Of a DNA stretch of 63,515 bases, positions 35,044 to 44,243 are shown piece after piece; the first letter of the stretch is position 1; every line of letters begins with the position of its first letter. Source of the stretch: Weizmannia acidilactici (GTDB lineage Bacteria; Bacillota; Bacilli; Bacillales; Bacillaceae_C); the NCBI RefSeq assembly GCF_008974185.1, contig NZ_BKZP01000019.1, positions 1-63,515 of the forward strand. The letters run 5' to 3'. The notes under the pieces are model-generated. The model did not search any database. It was given only the letters and a program-made list of their open reading frames with translations, and was not told the origin of the DNA. Made by a program: the position numbers and the translations under genes.

Positions 35044-35987
35044 TATTGAGCGCCCCCATGCATTCCGGTACCGGAGAAGTTTCCGCCAGGCATGCCGCCG
35101 CCGGAGAATCCGCCGTTCATCATCACGCCTTTCTTGGCTGAAGTAGAAGAAGATGACGAACTGTTGGAGACTGAAGGAAGTACAACCTCTTGACCGACAC
35201 TCAAGCCGCTTGTCACTTGGATATCGTCATCATTGTTGATGCCGGTTTTGATCGTTTGTTTTGTTGTGCCGGAATCAGTTTTCACGTAAACATATTTCGA
35301 GCTGCCATCGGTATGGACGGCATCAACCGGTACATAAACCGCATTTTTCACCGTTTTGGTTGTGATTGTGGCTTCTGTGGACATCCCGACTTTAATATTT
35401 TTCGGATTTTCGATGGATATCGTTACATCAAAAGTTGATACGCCGTTATTATTGGTTCCTTCTTCGGCAACATCCGTCACTTTACCTTTGAAAGTTTTGT
35501 CATCAAGGGCACTCAAAGTGATTTCCGCACTTTGGCCTTCTTTCACTTTGTTAATATCCGTTTCATCGACACTAATGGTCGTTTCCAACTTGTTGTAATT
35601 TTTAATATGCGCCACAACCTGGTTTTCCCTTACCTGGTCACCGCTTTGGACACTTAACGATGTAATCTCACCGGAAATCGGTGCCGTAATCGGGTCGCTG
35701 CCATCGGTAAAAGTGACCAATGTATCGCCTTTTTCTACTTTATCGCCTTTCGAAACAAGCACTTCATCCACCGTTGCTGTGCCGTCAGCTTCAACATCTT
35801 TGCTGCTTGACGATTCAACCGTCCCGGAACCGGTTACCTTGACCGTTAATGTCCCCTTCTGTACCGAGGAGGTTTGTATTGTTGTCGTGCTGGCATCCGC
35901 ACTGCTCTGCTTACTTTTCACATAAAAAAACGACCCTCCCCCTATAATGACGACAATCAAGACGATTGTGATAATCCATTTTTTCAT
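35043..35987 (-). CDS. yknX: HlyD/MacA-type efflux adaptor (YknX-like)
   Basis: 314 residues. An N-terminal membrane anchor (~5-25) is followed by a split biotinyl-lipoyl-like domain (DVEADGTATVDEVLVSKGDK... and PITAPISGEITSLSVQSGD) without the long coiled coil, then beta-barrel and membrane-proximal domains. The C-tail is unusual: Ser-rich, then GGFSGGGMPGG and GMHGGAQ. The ATG has AAGGAG upstream. First gene of the pump operon. Confidence 0.9.
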   Translation of the reverse strand: MKKWIITIVLIVVIIGGGSFFYVKSKQSSADASTTTIQTSSVQKGTLTVKVTGSGTVESSSSKDVEADGTATVDEVLVSKGDKVEKGDTLVTFTDGSDPITAPISGEITSLSVQSGDQVRENQVVAHIKNYNKLETTISVDETDINKVKEGQSAEITLSALDDKTFKGKVTDVAEEGTNNNGVSTFDVTISIENPKNIKVGMSTEATITTKTVKNAVYVPVDAVHTDGSSKYVYVKTDSGTTKQTIKTGINNDDDIQVTSGLSVGQEVVLPSVSNSSSSSSTSAKKGVMMNGGFSGGGMPGGNFSGTGMHGGAQ

Positions 35988-36302
35988 CCTTATTTCTCCT
36001 TTCCTGCTTCCCGTTTATATAAGGAACAACCTGCCCCAAGGCAATACTTCCACAGATGATTCATTTCCTCGCTGACTTTATTATGGATGGCCAATCTTAA
36101 ATTTTTCTTAATGGTATAAAAAAGGATGGCCCCCGAAGCCGGCCTGCTTATCCAGCAGGGGTTCCGCACATTGTAATCATCAAAATTGCAGTCCGGGCAC
36201 TTCCCATATCATATATATAGGAAGAAGGCCATTATACCTATGTCCAAAATCCGACATTTTATGTGAATCCTCAAAAAAAATATATCTAATGATGCAGAAC
36301 CG
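35988..36302. other. Intergenic region without a gene
   Basis: Divergent spacer between the pump operon and the LCP gene. It holds a CCTGC/GCAGG hairpin near 36147-36165 and AT-rich sequence. No gene or RNA family was recognised. Confidence 0.5.
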
Positions 36303-36311
36303 TGTTATAAT
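36303..36311 (+). promoter_or_regulatory. Extended -10 promoter of the LCP gene
   Basis: TGTTATAAT, a perfect TATAAT with an upstream TG, about 37 bases before the start codon. No clear -35. Confidence 0.6.
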
Positions 36312-36348
36312 GTCGAATCATATGACTGAAAAAAGAGAGGACGAACCG

Positions 36349-37263
36349 ATGAAGAAAAAAATCCTGATGTCTTTCTTAAGTTTGATCGGGATCGTTATCA
36401 TCGCCGGCGGGGCGTACGCGTACTATATATACAACTCGGCAAAAGCCGCCGCAGATAAAATGCACGAAACCGTAAAAAGTACTTCAATTACCACAACAGC
36501 CTCCAGCCAAAACGGGCAGCCAATTTCGATTTTGCTGCTCGGCGTTGACCAGCGCAAAAACGATCCGGGCCGTTCGGACACGATCATCGTCATGACGCTG
36601 AACCCTAAAAAAGGCACAACGCAAATGATCAGCATCCCCCGCGATACAAGGGCGCTGATTGCCGGGCGCGGCACGATGGATAAAATCAATGCCGCTTACG
36701 CATACGGCGGAACCGAAATGGCGCTTGAGACAGTTGAAAATTTTACGGGCATGCAAATGGATTACTATGTCCGCGTCAATATGAAGGCCCTCAAAGAACT
36801 TGTAGACGCGATCGGCGGGATCACCGTCAACAATACGATCGACTGGTATGATGAAGGATATTATAAAAAGGGTTACCATTACAAAAAAGGGGAAATCCAT
36901 CTGAACGGGGCCCAGGCGCTTGGTTACGTCAGAATGCGCCATTTGGATCCGGAGGGGGATTTCGGACGGAATAAACGGCAGCGGAAAGTCATTGAAGCCC
37001 TGATCCAAAAGGCAACAAGCATTACTTCGGTTACGAAATTCACAAGCATTTTGAATACGCTCGGCGATAACGTCAAAACCAACATGACGTTCAATGACAT
37101 GCTTACGATTGAAAAAAATTACCGGAATGCCGCCAATAAAATTACGCAGTATGAAGTAAAAGGCACAAATACGACGATCAATGGCGTGTATTACTTATCC
37201 GTTTCAGACGCCGAAAAAGAAAAAGTGGCGCAAATGCTCCGGCAAAATCTATCAAACAACTAA
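36349..37263 (+). CDS. LytR-CpsA-Psr (LCP) family wall polymer ligase
   Basis: Attaches anionic polymers such as teichoic or teichuronic acid from their lipid carrier to peptidoglycan. The start at 36349 (MKKKILMSF) has GAGAGGA upstream and gives 304 residues. A membrane anchor (~5-28) precedes the LCP catalytic domain (~60-230), with ILLLGVDQR, RSDTIIVMTLNP, SIPRDTRALI and YVRMRHLDPEGDFGRNKRQ containing the conserved Arg and Asp residues. Which TagTUV-type paralogue it is cannot be told. It may serve the tua polymer made at 48.6-58.6 kb. Confidence 0.93.
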   Translation: MKKKILMSFLSLIGIVIIAGGAYAYYIYNSAKAAADKMHETVKSTSITTTASSQNGQPISILLLGVDQRKNDPGRSDTIIVMTLNPKKGTTQMISIPRDTRALIAGRGTMDKINAAYAYGGTEMALETVENFTGMQMDYYVRVNMKALKELVDAIGGITVNNTIDWYDEGYYKKGYHYKKGEIHLNGAQALGYVRMRHLDPEGDFGRNKRQRKVIEALIQKATSITSVTKFTSILNTLGDNVKTNMTFNDMLTIEKNYRNAANKITQYEVKGTNTTINGVYYLSVSDAEKEKVAQMLRQNLSNN

Positions 37264-37309
37264 AAAGGCCCGCTCCCGCATCACAAAAATGCGGGGCGGA
37301 CCTTTTTTT
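37262..37309 (+). terminator. Terminator of the LCP gene
   Basis: AAAGGCCCGCTCCCGCAT / ATGCGGGGCGGACCTTTTTTT hairpin; the A/T flanks also suit the convergent yhcW-like gene. Confidence 0.88.
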
Positions 37310-37325
37310 GCATGAACAATTACGG

Positions 37326-37985
37326 TCATTTATTTCCAATCATGCGGAGCAGGTCTTCAAGAGGCGTCTCGGCCATCGAATGGATGCGGTGGTCGAAATC
37401 GCCAAACTGCAGATCCTTCGTTACCCGGTTCGGCACCACGACACACAACATGCCGGCGCGTTTTGCCGCCAAAGCCCCGTTTGGCGAATCTTCAAATACG
37501 AGGCAGTGTTCCGGTTTAACGCCAAGGCAGTCGGCAGCTTTCAAGTACAAAGCCGGATCAGGCTTCACCTTTTCCACATCATTCGATGATTTGATGCAAT
37601 CGAAGTACTCAAAAAGCTTGAGATGATTTAAGTAGCGGGAAATCCATTCATAATCGGAGCTGGAAGCAAGCCCGACTTTTAAGCCCAGCTGTTTGGCCGA
37701 TTTCAAGTAATCTTCCACACCTTCACGGGCCGTCCCCTTTTCCAGTCTTTTTAAAAACTGCTCCTCAAGTTGCCTGTTCAGTTTTTCTATCTCAACAGGC
37801 TGCCGGATTTGTTCTTCAAGATATTTGAAAGGCTCAAAATTGGAACGGGTCCCGATTCCTTTTCCCCACAGCTCCAACGGCAATTCGCAGTGATAGCCGC
37901 GGAAAATTTCACATAGCACTTCATAATGTTCCGTTTCCGTATCCATAATCAGCCCGTCAAAATCAAAAATGACAGCTTTGATCAT
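37326..37985 (-). CDS. yhcW: HAD-family phosphatase (YhcW-like)
   Basis: Beta-phosphoglucomutase-like HAD hydrolase. The start at 37985 (MIKAVIFDFDG) has AAGGGGG upstream and gives 219 residues, as in B. subtilis YhcW. The nucleophile is in FDFDGLIMDTE, motif II in GLASSSD, the Lys in EKVKPDPALY and motif III in VFEDSPNGALAAKRAG. The small helical cap lies between. The substrate is unknown, probably a small phosphosugar. Confidence 0.9.
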   Translation of the reverse strand: MIKAVIFDFDGLIMDTETEHYEVLCEIFRGYHCELPLELWGKGIGTRSNFEPFKYLEEQIRQPVEIEKLNRQLEEQFLKRLEKGTAREGVEDYLKSAKQLGLKVGLASSSDYEWISRYLNHLKLFEYFDCIKSSNDVEKVKPDPALYLKAADCLGVKPEHCLVFEDSPNGALAAKRAGMLCVVVPNRVTKDLQFGDFDHRIHSMAETPLEDLLRMIGNK

Positions 37986-38132
37986 CCGCAAAACCCCCTT
38001 TTTTTCATTCATATTATACTGTAAAAATACTTTCTTCCATTAAGGTTATGAAATCTTTTTCACCATGTTTCCTTCGCGATTATTCACATATTTGTAAATT
38101 ATTCTCGTATAACAACAAAAATTTGACAAGTC

Positions 38133-38171
38133 TATGAATATTATATGAATTTTTTATGAACATTTTATGAA
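38133..38171. promoter_or_regulatory. 11-bp-period TATGAA array upstream of qoxABCD
   Basis: TATGAA occurs at 38133, 38144, 38155 and 38166, exactly one per 11 bases. On the minus strand each reads TTCATA, which fits the PhoP box TTHAYA (H = A/C/T, Y = C/T). The face-of-helix spacing is typical of OmpR-family sites (PhoP or ResD). It lies about 170 bases before qoxA and 150 bases from the divergent yhcW-like start. Confidence 0.55.
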
Positions 38172-38341
38172 TAATGGGGGATTCCAAGGTAAAATACAAC
38201 ACAAAATATACAGTTTTATTGTAAAATAGATTAGCACCATAATAAAGGTGAAAAAATATTAAAGTAGCAGTTTTCATCAACTTCTATCATTATTGTTTTT
38301 ATCTGTACATCATTTTACCAAACCGGAAGGAGAGAAAAAAT

Positions 38342-39274
38342 GTGTTGAGGAAACTACCTTGGAAGTTGACACTGCTGTTGTCTCTCACTTCGCTGTTTTT
38401 ATTGGGCGGATGTGACACAAAAATGGCAGTACTGGATCCACAGGGCCCAATGGCACGGGAACAATATCATCTTATTGTTTACTCGGCAATATTAATGGCT
38501 TTTGTGTTTGTCGTTGTCTTGGGGCTGTACCTTTACATGGTCATTAAATACAGGGAGTCGCGTTTGCCGGCTGACTACAAACCGCCGCAACTCCACGGGC
38601 ATAAGGTGCTTGAGACCGTTTGGACGCTGATCCCGGTGCTTATCATTATTGCCATTGCAATTCCTACTGTGAAAGCAAACTATTCGGTGGAAGAAACGCC
38701 AAAATCGTTAAAAGACAAAAAACCTTTAACCATTTACGTCACATCTGCGGACTGGAAATGGATTTTCAGTTATCCTGAGCAAGGGATTGAAACCGTTAAC
38801 TACGCAAATATTCCGACAGATCGCCCGATTAAATTCCAGTTGACATCAGCCGGCACGATGGCTTCATTCTGGGTGCCTGAACTGGGCGGGCAGAAATACA
38901 CGATGCCGAATATGACAATGCAGCTGATCCTGTCTGCGGATCATCCGGGCGACTATACGGGGAGAAACTCAAACTTTAACGGCGAAGGTTTCGCTAAAAT
39001 GGACTTTAACGTTGTTGCCCAAACACAGTCCGATTTTAATAAATGGGTAAAAGAAGTCAAAAGCACCGCCCCAAAAATGAAAAAATCGGATTATGAAAAA
39101 CTTGTCAAAACGGAAGGGCTTGTCGGAACACAAACGTATACCGGCACGCACTTAAAATGGGTAAATGTCCATGAGCAGCATACTTACGGCGAACAATCGA
39201 AAACGAAGTCAAACGAAAGCCATGACCACAGCAATATGGATATGTCCAATATGGATATGAGCGGTAACAACTAA
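38342..39274 (+). CDS. qoxA: Cytochrome aa3 quinol oxidase subunit II
   Basis: Membrane lipoprotein of 310 residues, starting at GTG 38342 with AAGGAGAG upstream. The lipobox is LLGGC; two TMs follow (~40-65 and ~85-105), then a cupredoxin domain. The CuA ligand set is absent, so it is a quinol rather than cytochrome c oxidase. The WKWIFSYPEQGIETVNY and ASFWVPELGGQKY motifs are typical of QoxA. Odd feature: a His/Met-rich C-tail (HDHSNMDMSNMDMS) that could bind copper. First gene of qoxABCD. Confidence 0.96.
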   Translation: MLRKLPWKLTLLLSLTSLFLLGGCDTKMAVLDPQGPMAREQYHLIVYSAILMAFVFVVVLGLYLYMVIKYRESRLPADYKPPQLHGHKVLETVWTLIPVLIIIAIAIPTVKANYSVEETPKSLKDKKPLTIYVTSADWKWIFSYPEQGIETVNYANIPTDRPIKFQLTSAGTMASFWVPELGGQKYTMPNMTMQLILSADHPGDYTGRNSNFNGEGFAKMDFNVVAQTQSDFNKWVKEVKSTAPKMKKSDYEKLVKTEGLVGTQTYTGTHLKWVNVHEQHTYGEQSKTKSNESHDHSNMDMSNMDMSGNN

Positions 39275-39294
39275 CGGAATAGGAGGAAAAAAGC

Positions 39295-41238
39295 GTGAAA
39301 CTAAGTGATTTTTTCGTCACCGGTGAACCGGCCATATACGCTGCCGAAGTCGGTATCGTACTCGGTATAATCGCTGTCGTCTTTTCATTGACCTATTTCA
39401 AAAAATGGAAATGGTTATGGAAAGAATGGCTGACGACCGTTGACCATAAAAAAATCGGAATTATGTACATTATCGTTGCTATTTTGATGTTATTCCGCGG
39501 CGGCGTCGATGCTTTAATGATGAGAACACAGCTAGCGCTGCCGAACCAGCATTTATTGGACGCTAACCACTACGACGGGATTTTTACAACACACGGCGTA
39601 GTCATGATCTTATTTATGGCGATGCCGTTCCTGTTTGGGTTAATCAACATTGCCGTTCCATTGCAAATCGGGGCGCGCGATGTCGCCTTCCCGCTTTTGA
39701 ACGCATTCAGCTTCTGGGCAATGGTTGCCGGGGCGGCGCTGTTTAATATTTCATTTATCATCGGGGGTTCGCCTACTGCCGGCTGGACGAGTTATTTCCC
39801 GCTTGCCGGTACCGAATTTACAAAAGGCGTGGGAAATAACTATTATGCGCTTGGCCTGCAGCTCTCCGGGATCGGGACGCTGGCAACAGCCGTTAACTTC
39901 ATTGTCACGATCCTTAAGATGCGGGCACCGGGCATGACACTGATGAAAATGCCGATGTTTGCCTGGTCTACTTTAATTACATTTATTATCGTACTTTTCG
40001 CTTTCCCTGTATTGACAGTGGCATTGGCTGAAATCACGTTTGACCGCACATTCGGCGCCCACTTCTTTACAATGGGGTCAGGCGGTAGCCCGATGCTTTG
40101 GGCAAACTTGTTCTGGATCTGGGGCCACCCGGAAGTGTATATTGTATTGCTTCCGTCTCTTGGCATTTATTCGGAAATCATCGCAACATTCTCGGGAAAA
40201 CGGCTTTTCGGTTATACTTCAATGGTTGTCGCCATGGCCGGGATTGCGTTCTTCAGCTATTTCACATGGGTCCACCACTTCTTTACAATGGGGAACACAT
40301 CGGCCGTTAACTCGTTCTTCTCGATTTCAACGATGATTATCGCGATTCCGACAGGTGTCAAATTATTCAACGAAATCTTTACGATGTACAAAGGGAAAAT
40401 CAGGTTGACGACACCAATGCTGTGGTCGCTTGCCTTCATCCCGACGTTCCTGATCGGCGGGGTTACGGGCGTTATGCTTTCGATGGCAGCAGCAGACTAC
40501 CAATACCATAATTCGTATTTCCTGATTGCCCACTTCCATTACACGTTGATTCCGGCAGTCGCCTATGCTTGTTTTGCAGGGCTCCACTACTGGTATCCGA
40601 AAATGTTCGGCTACATGCTGAATGAAAAACTCGGAAAAATTACGTTCTGGTTGTGGATGGTCGGCTTTAACGTTTGCTTCCTTCCGCAGTACTTTGTCGG
40701 GCTCGACGGAATGGCACGCCGGATGTACACTTATGAAGCAGGGCTCGGATGGACCGGTTGGAACTTCACCTCTACAGTCGGTGCTTACATCATGGGCGTT
40801 GCCTTTCTCGTACTCGCTTGGAACATTGTTTACAGCATTAAGCACGGCAAACGCGATACGACCGGCGACCCATGGGACGGCCGAACACTCGAATGGGCAA
40901 CCCATACGCCTGTCCCGGTTTACAACTTTGCAAAACAACCGATCGTTTCGACGATTGACGCTTATGCTGAATACAAAGAAAACGGAACACCTATTTTTAA
41001 AGATGATGACATCCGCCCGATCCATATGCCGAGCAACTCGGCAATGCCGTTCTTCTCTGCAGTCGGTATGGGGCTTGCAGGATTCGGGTTGGTTTGGTCG
41101 TGGTGGTGGCTTGCCATCATTGGCGGTCTCATCTTCCTCGGTTGCCTGGCCTGGAGATCGTTTGACCCGGATAAAGGCTATCATATCGGCGTAGATGAAA
41201 TTAGACGCACTGAAAATGCAGCAGGGGGGTTAAAATGA
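39295..41238 (+). CDS. qoxB: Cytochrome aa3 quinol oxidase subunit I
   Basis: Catalytic haem-copper subunit, 647 residues and about 14 TMs. Low-spin haem ligand His is in [15 protein letters not shown]. The CuB His-Tyr motif is [15 protein letters not shown], followed by the CuB pair in VHHFFTMG. The high- and low-spin haem His pair is [11 protein letters not shown]. It pumps protons while reducing O2 to water with menaquinol. It starts 20 bases after qoxA with AGGAGG and overlaps qoxC by 4 bases. Confidence 0.98.
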   Translation: MKLSDFFVTGEPAIYAAEVGIVLGIIAVVFSLTYFKKWKWLWKEWLTTVDHKKIGIMYIIVAILMLFRGGVDALMMRTQLALPNQHLLDANHYDGIFTTHGVVMILFMAMPFLFGLINIAVPLQIGARDVAFPLLNAFSFWAMVAGAALFNISFIIGGSPTAGWTSYFPLAGTEFTKGVGNNYYALGLQLSGIGTLATAVNFIVTILKMRAPGMTLMKMPMFAWSTLITFIIVLFAFPVLTVALAEITFDRTFGAHFFTMGSGGSPMLWANLFWIWGHPEVYIVLLPSLGIYSEIIATFSGKRLFGYTSMVVAMAGIAFFSYFTWVHHFFTMGNTSAVNSFFSISTMIIAIPTGVKLFNEIFTMYKGKIRLTTPMLWSLAFIPTFLIGGVTGVMLSMAAADYQYHNSYFLIAHFHYTLIPAVAYACFAGLHYWYPKMFGYMLNEKLGKITFWLWMVGFNVCFLPQYFVGLDGMARRMYTYEAGLGWTGWNFTSTVGAYIMGVAFLVLAWNIVYSIKHGKRDTTGDPWDGRTLEWATHTPVPVYNFAKQPIVSTIDAYAEYKENGTPIFKDDDIRPIHMPSNSAMPFFSAVGMGLAGFGLVWSWWWLAIIGGLIFLGCLAWRSFDPDKGYHIGVDEIRRTENAAGGLK

Positions 41239-41846
41239 TGAGCGGTGAACATTTGGATACGTCATTGCCACTTGAATACCAGCGAAATCAGGACCGCCTC
41301 ACGATCTTTGGTTTCTGGGTCTTCCTGGCAGCTGAAATCACGCTGTTTGCGACTCTGTTTGCAACGTACTTTACGCTTCAGCACCAAACGGCAAACGGGC
41401 CGGTACAACAGGACATCTTTGAACTCAAAGGTGTCCTGATTGAGACCTTTATCTTGTTAACGAGTAGCTTCACTTGCGGGATTGCCGTTTTTAATATGCG
41501 GAACAAAAATAAAAATGCGATGCTTGGCTGGTTTATTGTGACGCTGCTGTTGGGCGCGGCATTTGTTGGTTTTGAAATCAATGAATTCATCACTTATGTC
41601 CATGATGGTGCAACGTTGCCGACGAGCGCATTCCTTTCTGCTTTCTATGTATTGCTCGGGACGCACGGATGCCACGTTTCTTTCGGGATTTTGTGGGGAA
41701 TTTCAATTATCACGCAGTTGATTCGGCGCGGGTTAAACCCAGTGGGTGCACGTAAATTCTTTGTCATCAGTATTTACTGGCACTTCCTGGATGTTGTCTG
41801 GATCTTCATCTTCACATTTGTTTATTTAGGAGGGTTGATGAAATAA
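41235..41846 (+). CDS. qoxC: Cytochrome aa3 quinol oxidase subunit III
   Basis: Five-TM integral subunit of 203 residues. Conserved features include [21 protein letters not shown], the acidic [13 protein letters not shown] region, [14 protein letters not shown] and [18 protein letters not shown]. It stabilises the subunit I core. It overlaps qoxB (ATGA) and qoxD by 1 base, so it is translationally coupled. Confidence 0.97.
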   Translation: MMSGEHLDTSLPLEYQRNQDRLTIFGFWVFLAAEITLFATLFATYFTLQHQTANGPVQQDIFELKGVLIETFILLTSSFTCGIAVFNMRNKNKNAMLGWFIVTLLLGAAFVGFEINEFITYVHDGATLPTSAFLSAFYVLLGTHGCHVSFGILWGISIITQLIRRGLNPVGARKFFVISIYWHFLDVVWIFIFTFVYLGGLMK

Positions 41847-42130
41847 TGGAGCACCATTCCAAGTATCCAATCGGGCACATTATCGGCTTTCTGCTTTCGA
41901 TCGTTTTAACCCTTGTGGCTTTATATGTTGCCCTGTACACCAACCTGTCCAAAACGGTGATCATCTGGACAATCGGCTTTTTTGCCTTCCTCCAGGCCGG
42001 TGTGCAGCTGTTCATGTTCATGCACGTAAAAGAAGGGGAAAACGGCAAAATCAATGTCAGCAACATGATCTACAGCATCATCATTGCCATTGTCGTTGTA
42101 TATGGAACAATCTGGGTTATGCATTATTAA
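41846..42130 (+). CDS. qoxD: Cytochrome aa3 quinol oxidase subunit IV
   Basis: Small three-TM subunit of 94 residues (HIIGFLLSIVLTLVALYVAL, IWTIGFFAFLQAGVQLFMFM, then IYSIIIAIVVVYGTIWV), typical of QoxD. It has the conserved MHVKEGENGK loop. Last gene of the operon; it ends just before a strong terminator. Confidence 0.96.
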   Translation: MEHHSKYPIGHIIGFLLSIVLTLVALYVALYTNLSKTVIIWTIGFFAFLQAGVQLFMFMHVKEGENGKINVSNMIYSIIIAIVVVYGTIWVMHY

Positions 42131-42133
42131 TCC

Positions 42134-42172
42134 AAAAAAATCCTGCATCCTCAAAGGGTGCAGGATTTTTTT
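42134..42172. terminator. Terminator of qoxABCD
   Basis: AAAAAATCCTGCATCC / GGGTGCAGGATTTTTTT hairpin; bidirectional, between qoxD and the convergent SDR gene. Confidence 0.92.
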
Positions 42173-42215
42173 GCCTACGGATCTGCTTCTCTGATCAATT
42201 GTAATCTGCGTATTT

Positions 42216-42959
42216 TTACTGTGCCGTATAGCCGCCATCAACCAGCAAGGAGATACCCGTGACAAAATCGTTTTCGCACAGGAACACGATCGCATGGGCG
42301 ACTTCTTCCGGCCTGCCGAGCCTGCCGATCGGATGCCTTGTGACTAAGCCGTCATAAAAGTCCCCGAGCGCTTCTTTATTCACCATGCCGGTTTCCACAT
42401 ACCCCGGGCAAACCGCATTTACACGAATTCCTTTTGAGGCATATTCCAGCGCCAGCGATTTTGTCATCAATTTTACGGCGCCTTTGCTTGCGTTATAGGC
42501 AAAAGCCCCGGGTTCGCCGACATGGCCCAAAATGGATGCTGTATTGACAATACAGCCCTCGCCAGTTTTCAGCATTTCGCGGATGGCATATTTCGATCCG
42601 AAAAATACGCCGTTTTGGTTTACGGAGATGACTTTATTGTAATCTTCAAAACTGAGTTCATGTGTTACCGCCAATGTGCCGACGCCGGCATTATTGACCA
42701 TTATATCGAGCCTGCCGTATTTTTTAACGGTTTCCGCAACAAGATTTTGAACCGACTTTTCATCCGAGACGTCCGCGCGTATGAATACAACGTCAACTCC
42801 GTTTTCTTTCAGTTCTTTTTCAACGGCTTTTCCGCCTTCTTCATTATAGTCGGAAATCACCACTTTAGCCCCTTTTCCGATAAGCGCTTTCACAGTTGCA
42901 AGCCCGATTCCGGAGGCGCCGCCTGTAACAATTGCAATTTTATTTTCTAAATTTGCCAT
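42216..42959 (-). CDS. Short-chain dehydrogenase/reductase
   Basis: Classical SDR of 247 residues. NAD(P) motif TGGASGIGLA, NNAGVG, the catalytic Ser in IVNTASILGH and the catalytic YNASKGA. The adenine-ribose Asp (VISDYNEE) suggests NAD preference. GGGAGGGG precedes the ATG. The promoter overlaps a cre-like site, so expression is probably repressed by glucose. The substrate is unknown (acetoin/diol, sugar or ketoacyl reductases all resemble this). Confidence 0.92.
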   Translation of the reverse strand: MANLENKIAIVTGGASGIGLATVKALIGKGAKVVISDYNEEGGKAVEKELKENGVDVVFIRADVSDEKSVQNLVAETVKKYGRLDIMVNNAGVGTLAVTHELSFEDYNKVISVNQNGVFFGSKYAIREMLKTGEGCIVNTASILGHVGEPGAFAYNASKGAVKLMTKSLALEYASKGIRVNAVCPGYVETGMVNKEALGDFYDGLVTRHPIGRLGRPEEVAHAIVFLCENDFVTGISLLVDGGYTAQ

Positions 42960-43006
42960 CCAAATCCCCTCCCGGATTCATAAAGCCTATTTATTGTACT
43001 GTTTTT

Positions 43007-43036
43007 ACTATACTCCCGTTTTGTAAGCGTTGTCAA
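43007..43036 (-). promoter_or_regulatory. SDR promoter with overlapping cre-like site
   Basis: Perfect -35 TTGACA (43031-43036), 18-base spacer, -10 TATAGT (43007-43012). TGACAACGCTTACA at 43022-43035 fits the cre consensus except one base and covers the -35. Confidence 0.72.
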
Positions 43037-43139
43037 TTTTATTTACCAGATTGTAAGAATTTTTTCAACTCTTTTTTGCCGCAAAGGATTGGAGAATATA
43101 TTAATAACACGAACACGGATCTGTCCCAAAAACCCCGTT

Positions 43140-43285
43140 TTGCGCAATTATTTTTAATGGCCATTTTGACTTTCCACTCGAAACGGTCTTTAGAAGCTTT
43201 GTAAGAACCACTTTGAAACTATTCGTCCTTCGAAACGGGCCTTAGAAGTTATAAAGACGACTTTCAAACGATTTTTCTCTTTGAA
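43140..43285. repeat. Degenerate tandem intergenic repeat
   Basis: Two ~50-base units begin TCGAAACGGTCTTTAGAAG (near 43178) and TCGAAACGGGCCTTAGAAG (near 43230), each followed by TTTGTAAG/TATAAAG and an ACTTT(G/C)AAAC word. Related to copies at 5345-5600, 19545-19755 and 60010-60110. No gene is present here. Confidence 0.55.
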
Positions 43286-43337
43286 AAAGGTCTGTGCCAA
43301 AAGCAAGTTTGCCGGCTTTTGGCGCAGACCCTTTTTG
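43283..43337 (-). terminator. Terminator of the TarH-like gene
   Basis: Long hairpin AAAAGGTCTGTGCCAAAAGC / GCTTTTGGCGCAGACCCTTTTT; member of the repeated terminator family. Confidence 0.8.
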
Positions 43338-43341
43338 TCTT

Positions 43342-44154
43342 TTATTCCGCAACTTTTTCTTTTCTTTCTTTGCTTCGTTTTTCGAGCACCATCTTTTTGA
43401 AATTTTTCTGCTTTTCTTTCGGCCAGGATTTGAATTCTTTCAGGAACTTCTCGTAATTTGGCAGCACCTCATCAATCGGTCCGTATTGCTTGATTTCCCC
43501 GGCCTCGAGCCACATCGCCTTTTTACAGAATTTTTTCACCTGGCCCATGGAGTGGCTGATGAAAAAAATGGTTTTTCCCGCTTCTTTAAATTCATTCATC
43601 TTATCAAAACATTTATCCGCAAAAGTCTGGTCCCCGACAGACAGCGCTTCATCAATCACCAGTATATCAGGATCCACATTAACGGAAATTGCAAAACCGA
43701 GCCTTGACTTCATCCCGCTCGAATATTTTTTTACAGGCTGTTCAATGAATTGCCCAATATCCGCAAATTCAATAATTTGAGGCGTAAGCTCTTTAATTTG
43801 CTTTTTTGTAAAACCGAGCATTAAACATTTCAACTCAATGTTTTCCAATCCGGTCAATTCATTATTCAGGCCCGAATTGATGGCAATAAGCGATGTTTCG
43901 CCGTTTAATTCGATCGTACCCGTCGTAGGCGGTATAATGCCGGTAATCAAATTGGACAAGGTCGACTTACCGGCGCCGTTTACCCCGACAACGCCGATCA
44001 CATCGCCTGCGCTTGCTTCAAACGTAATATTTTGCAGCGCATAAAAGTCATCGCCGTATCCGCCGGGCAAAATAATATCCAGTATTTTTTCCGAATTGTT
44101 CCGGTACATCTTATACCTTTTCGAAACTTGATGGAATCTGACAGATATACTCAT
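43342..44154 (-). CDS. tagH: Teichoic acid export ABC ATPase (TarH/TagH-like)
   Basis: 270 residues, the short TarH-like form without the long C-terminal extension of B. subtilis TagH. Walker A is GVNGAGKST, the signature YSSGMKSRLGF (modified, as in polysaccharide exporters), Walker B ILVIDEALSVGD and switch His FFISHSMGQ. It would power export of wall teichoic acid with a TagG-type permease. That permease is not adjacent, so this is an orphan ATPase gene. It has its own terminator. Confidence 0.88.
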   Translation of the reverse strand: MSISVRFHQVSKRYKMYRNNSEKILDIILPGGYGDDFYALQNITFEASAGDVIGVVGVNGAGKSTLSNLITGIIPPTTGTIELNGETSLIAINSGLNNELTGLENIELKCLMLGFTKKQIKELTPQIIEFADIGQFIEQPVKKYSSGMKSRLGFAISVNVDPDILVIDEALSVGDQTFADKCFDKMNEFKEAGKTIFFISHSMGQVKKFCKKAMWLEAGEIKQYGPIDEVLPNYEKFLKEFKSWPKEKQKNFKKMVLEKRSKERKEKVAE

Positions 44155-44243
44155 ATATAAGAACTCCCTGTGTTCATTTATGTCATGATTTAATTATTAT
44201 ACCGAATAGGCCGCCGTTCGTTAAGGGCAAAACATCGGAAACG

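Noticed and set aside
38080..38280. 66-codon minus-strand frame upstream of qoxA
   Set aside because: AT-rich by-product in a regulatory region, no ribosome site, overlapping the TATGAA array.
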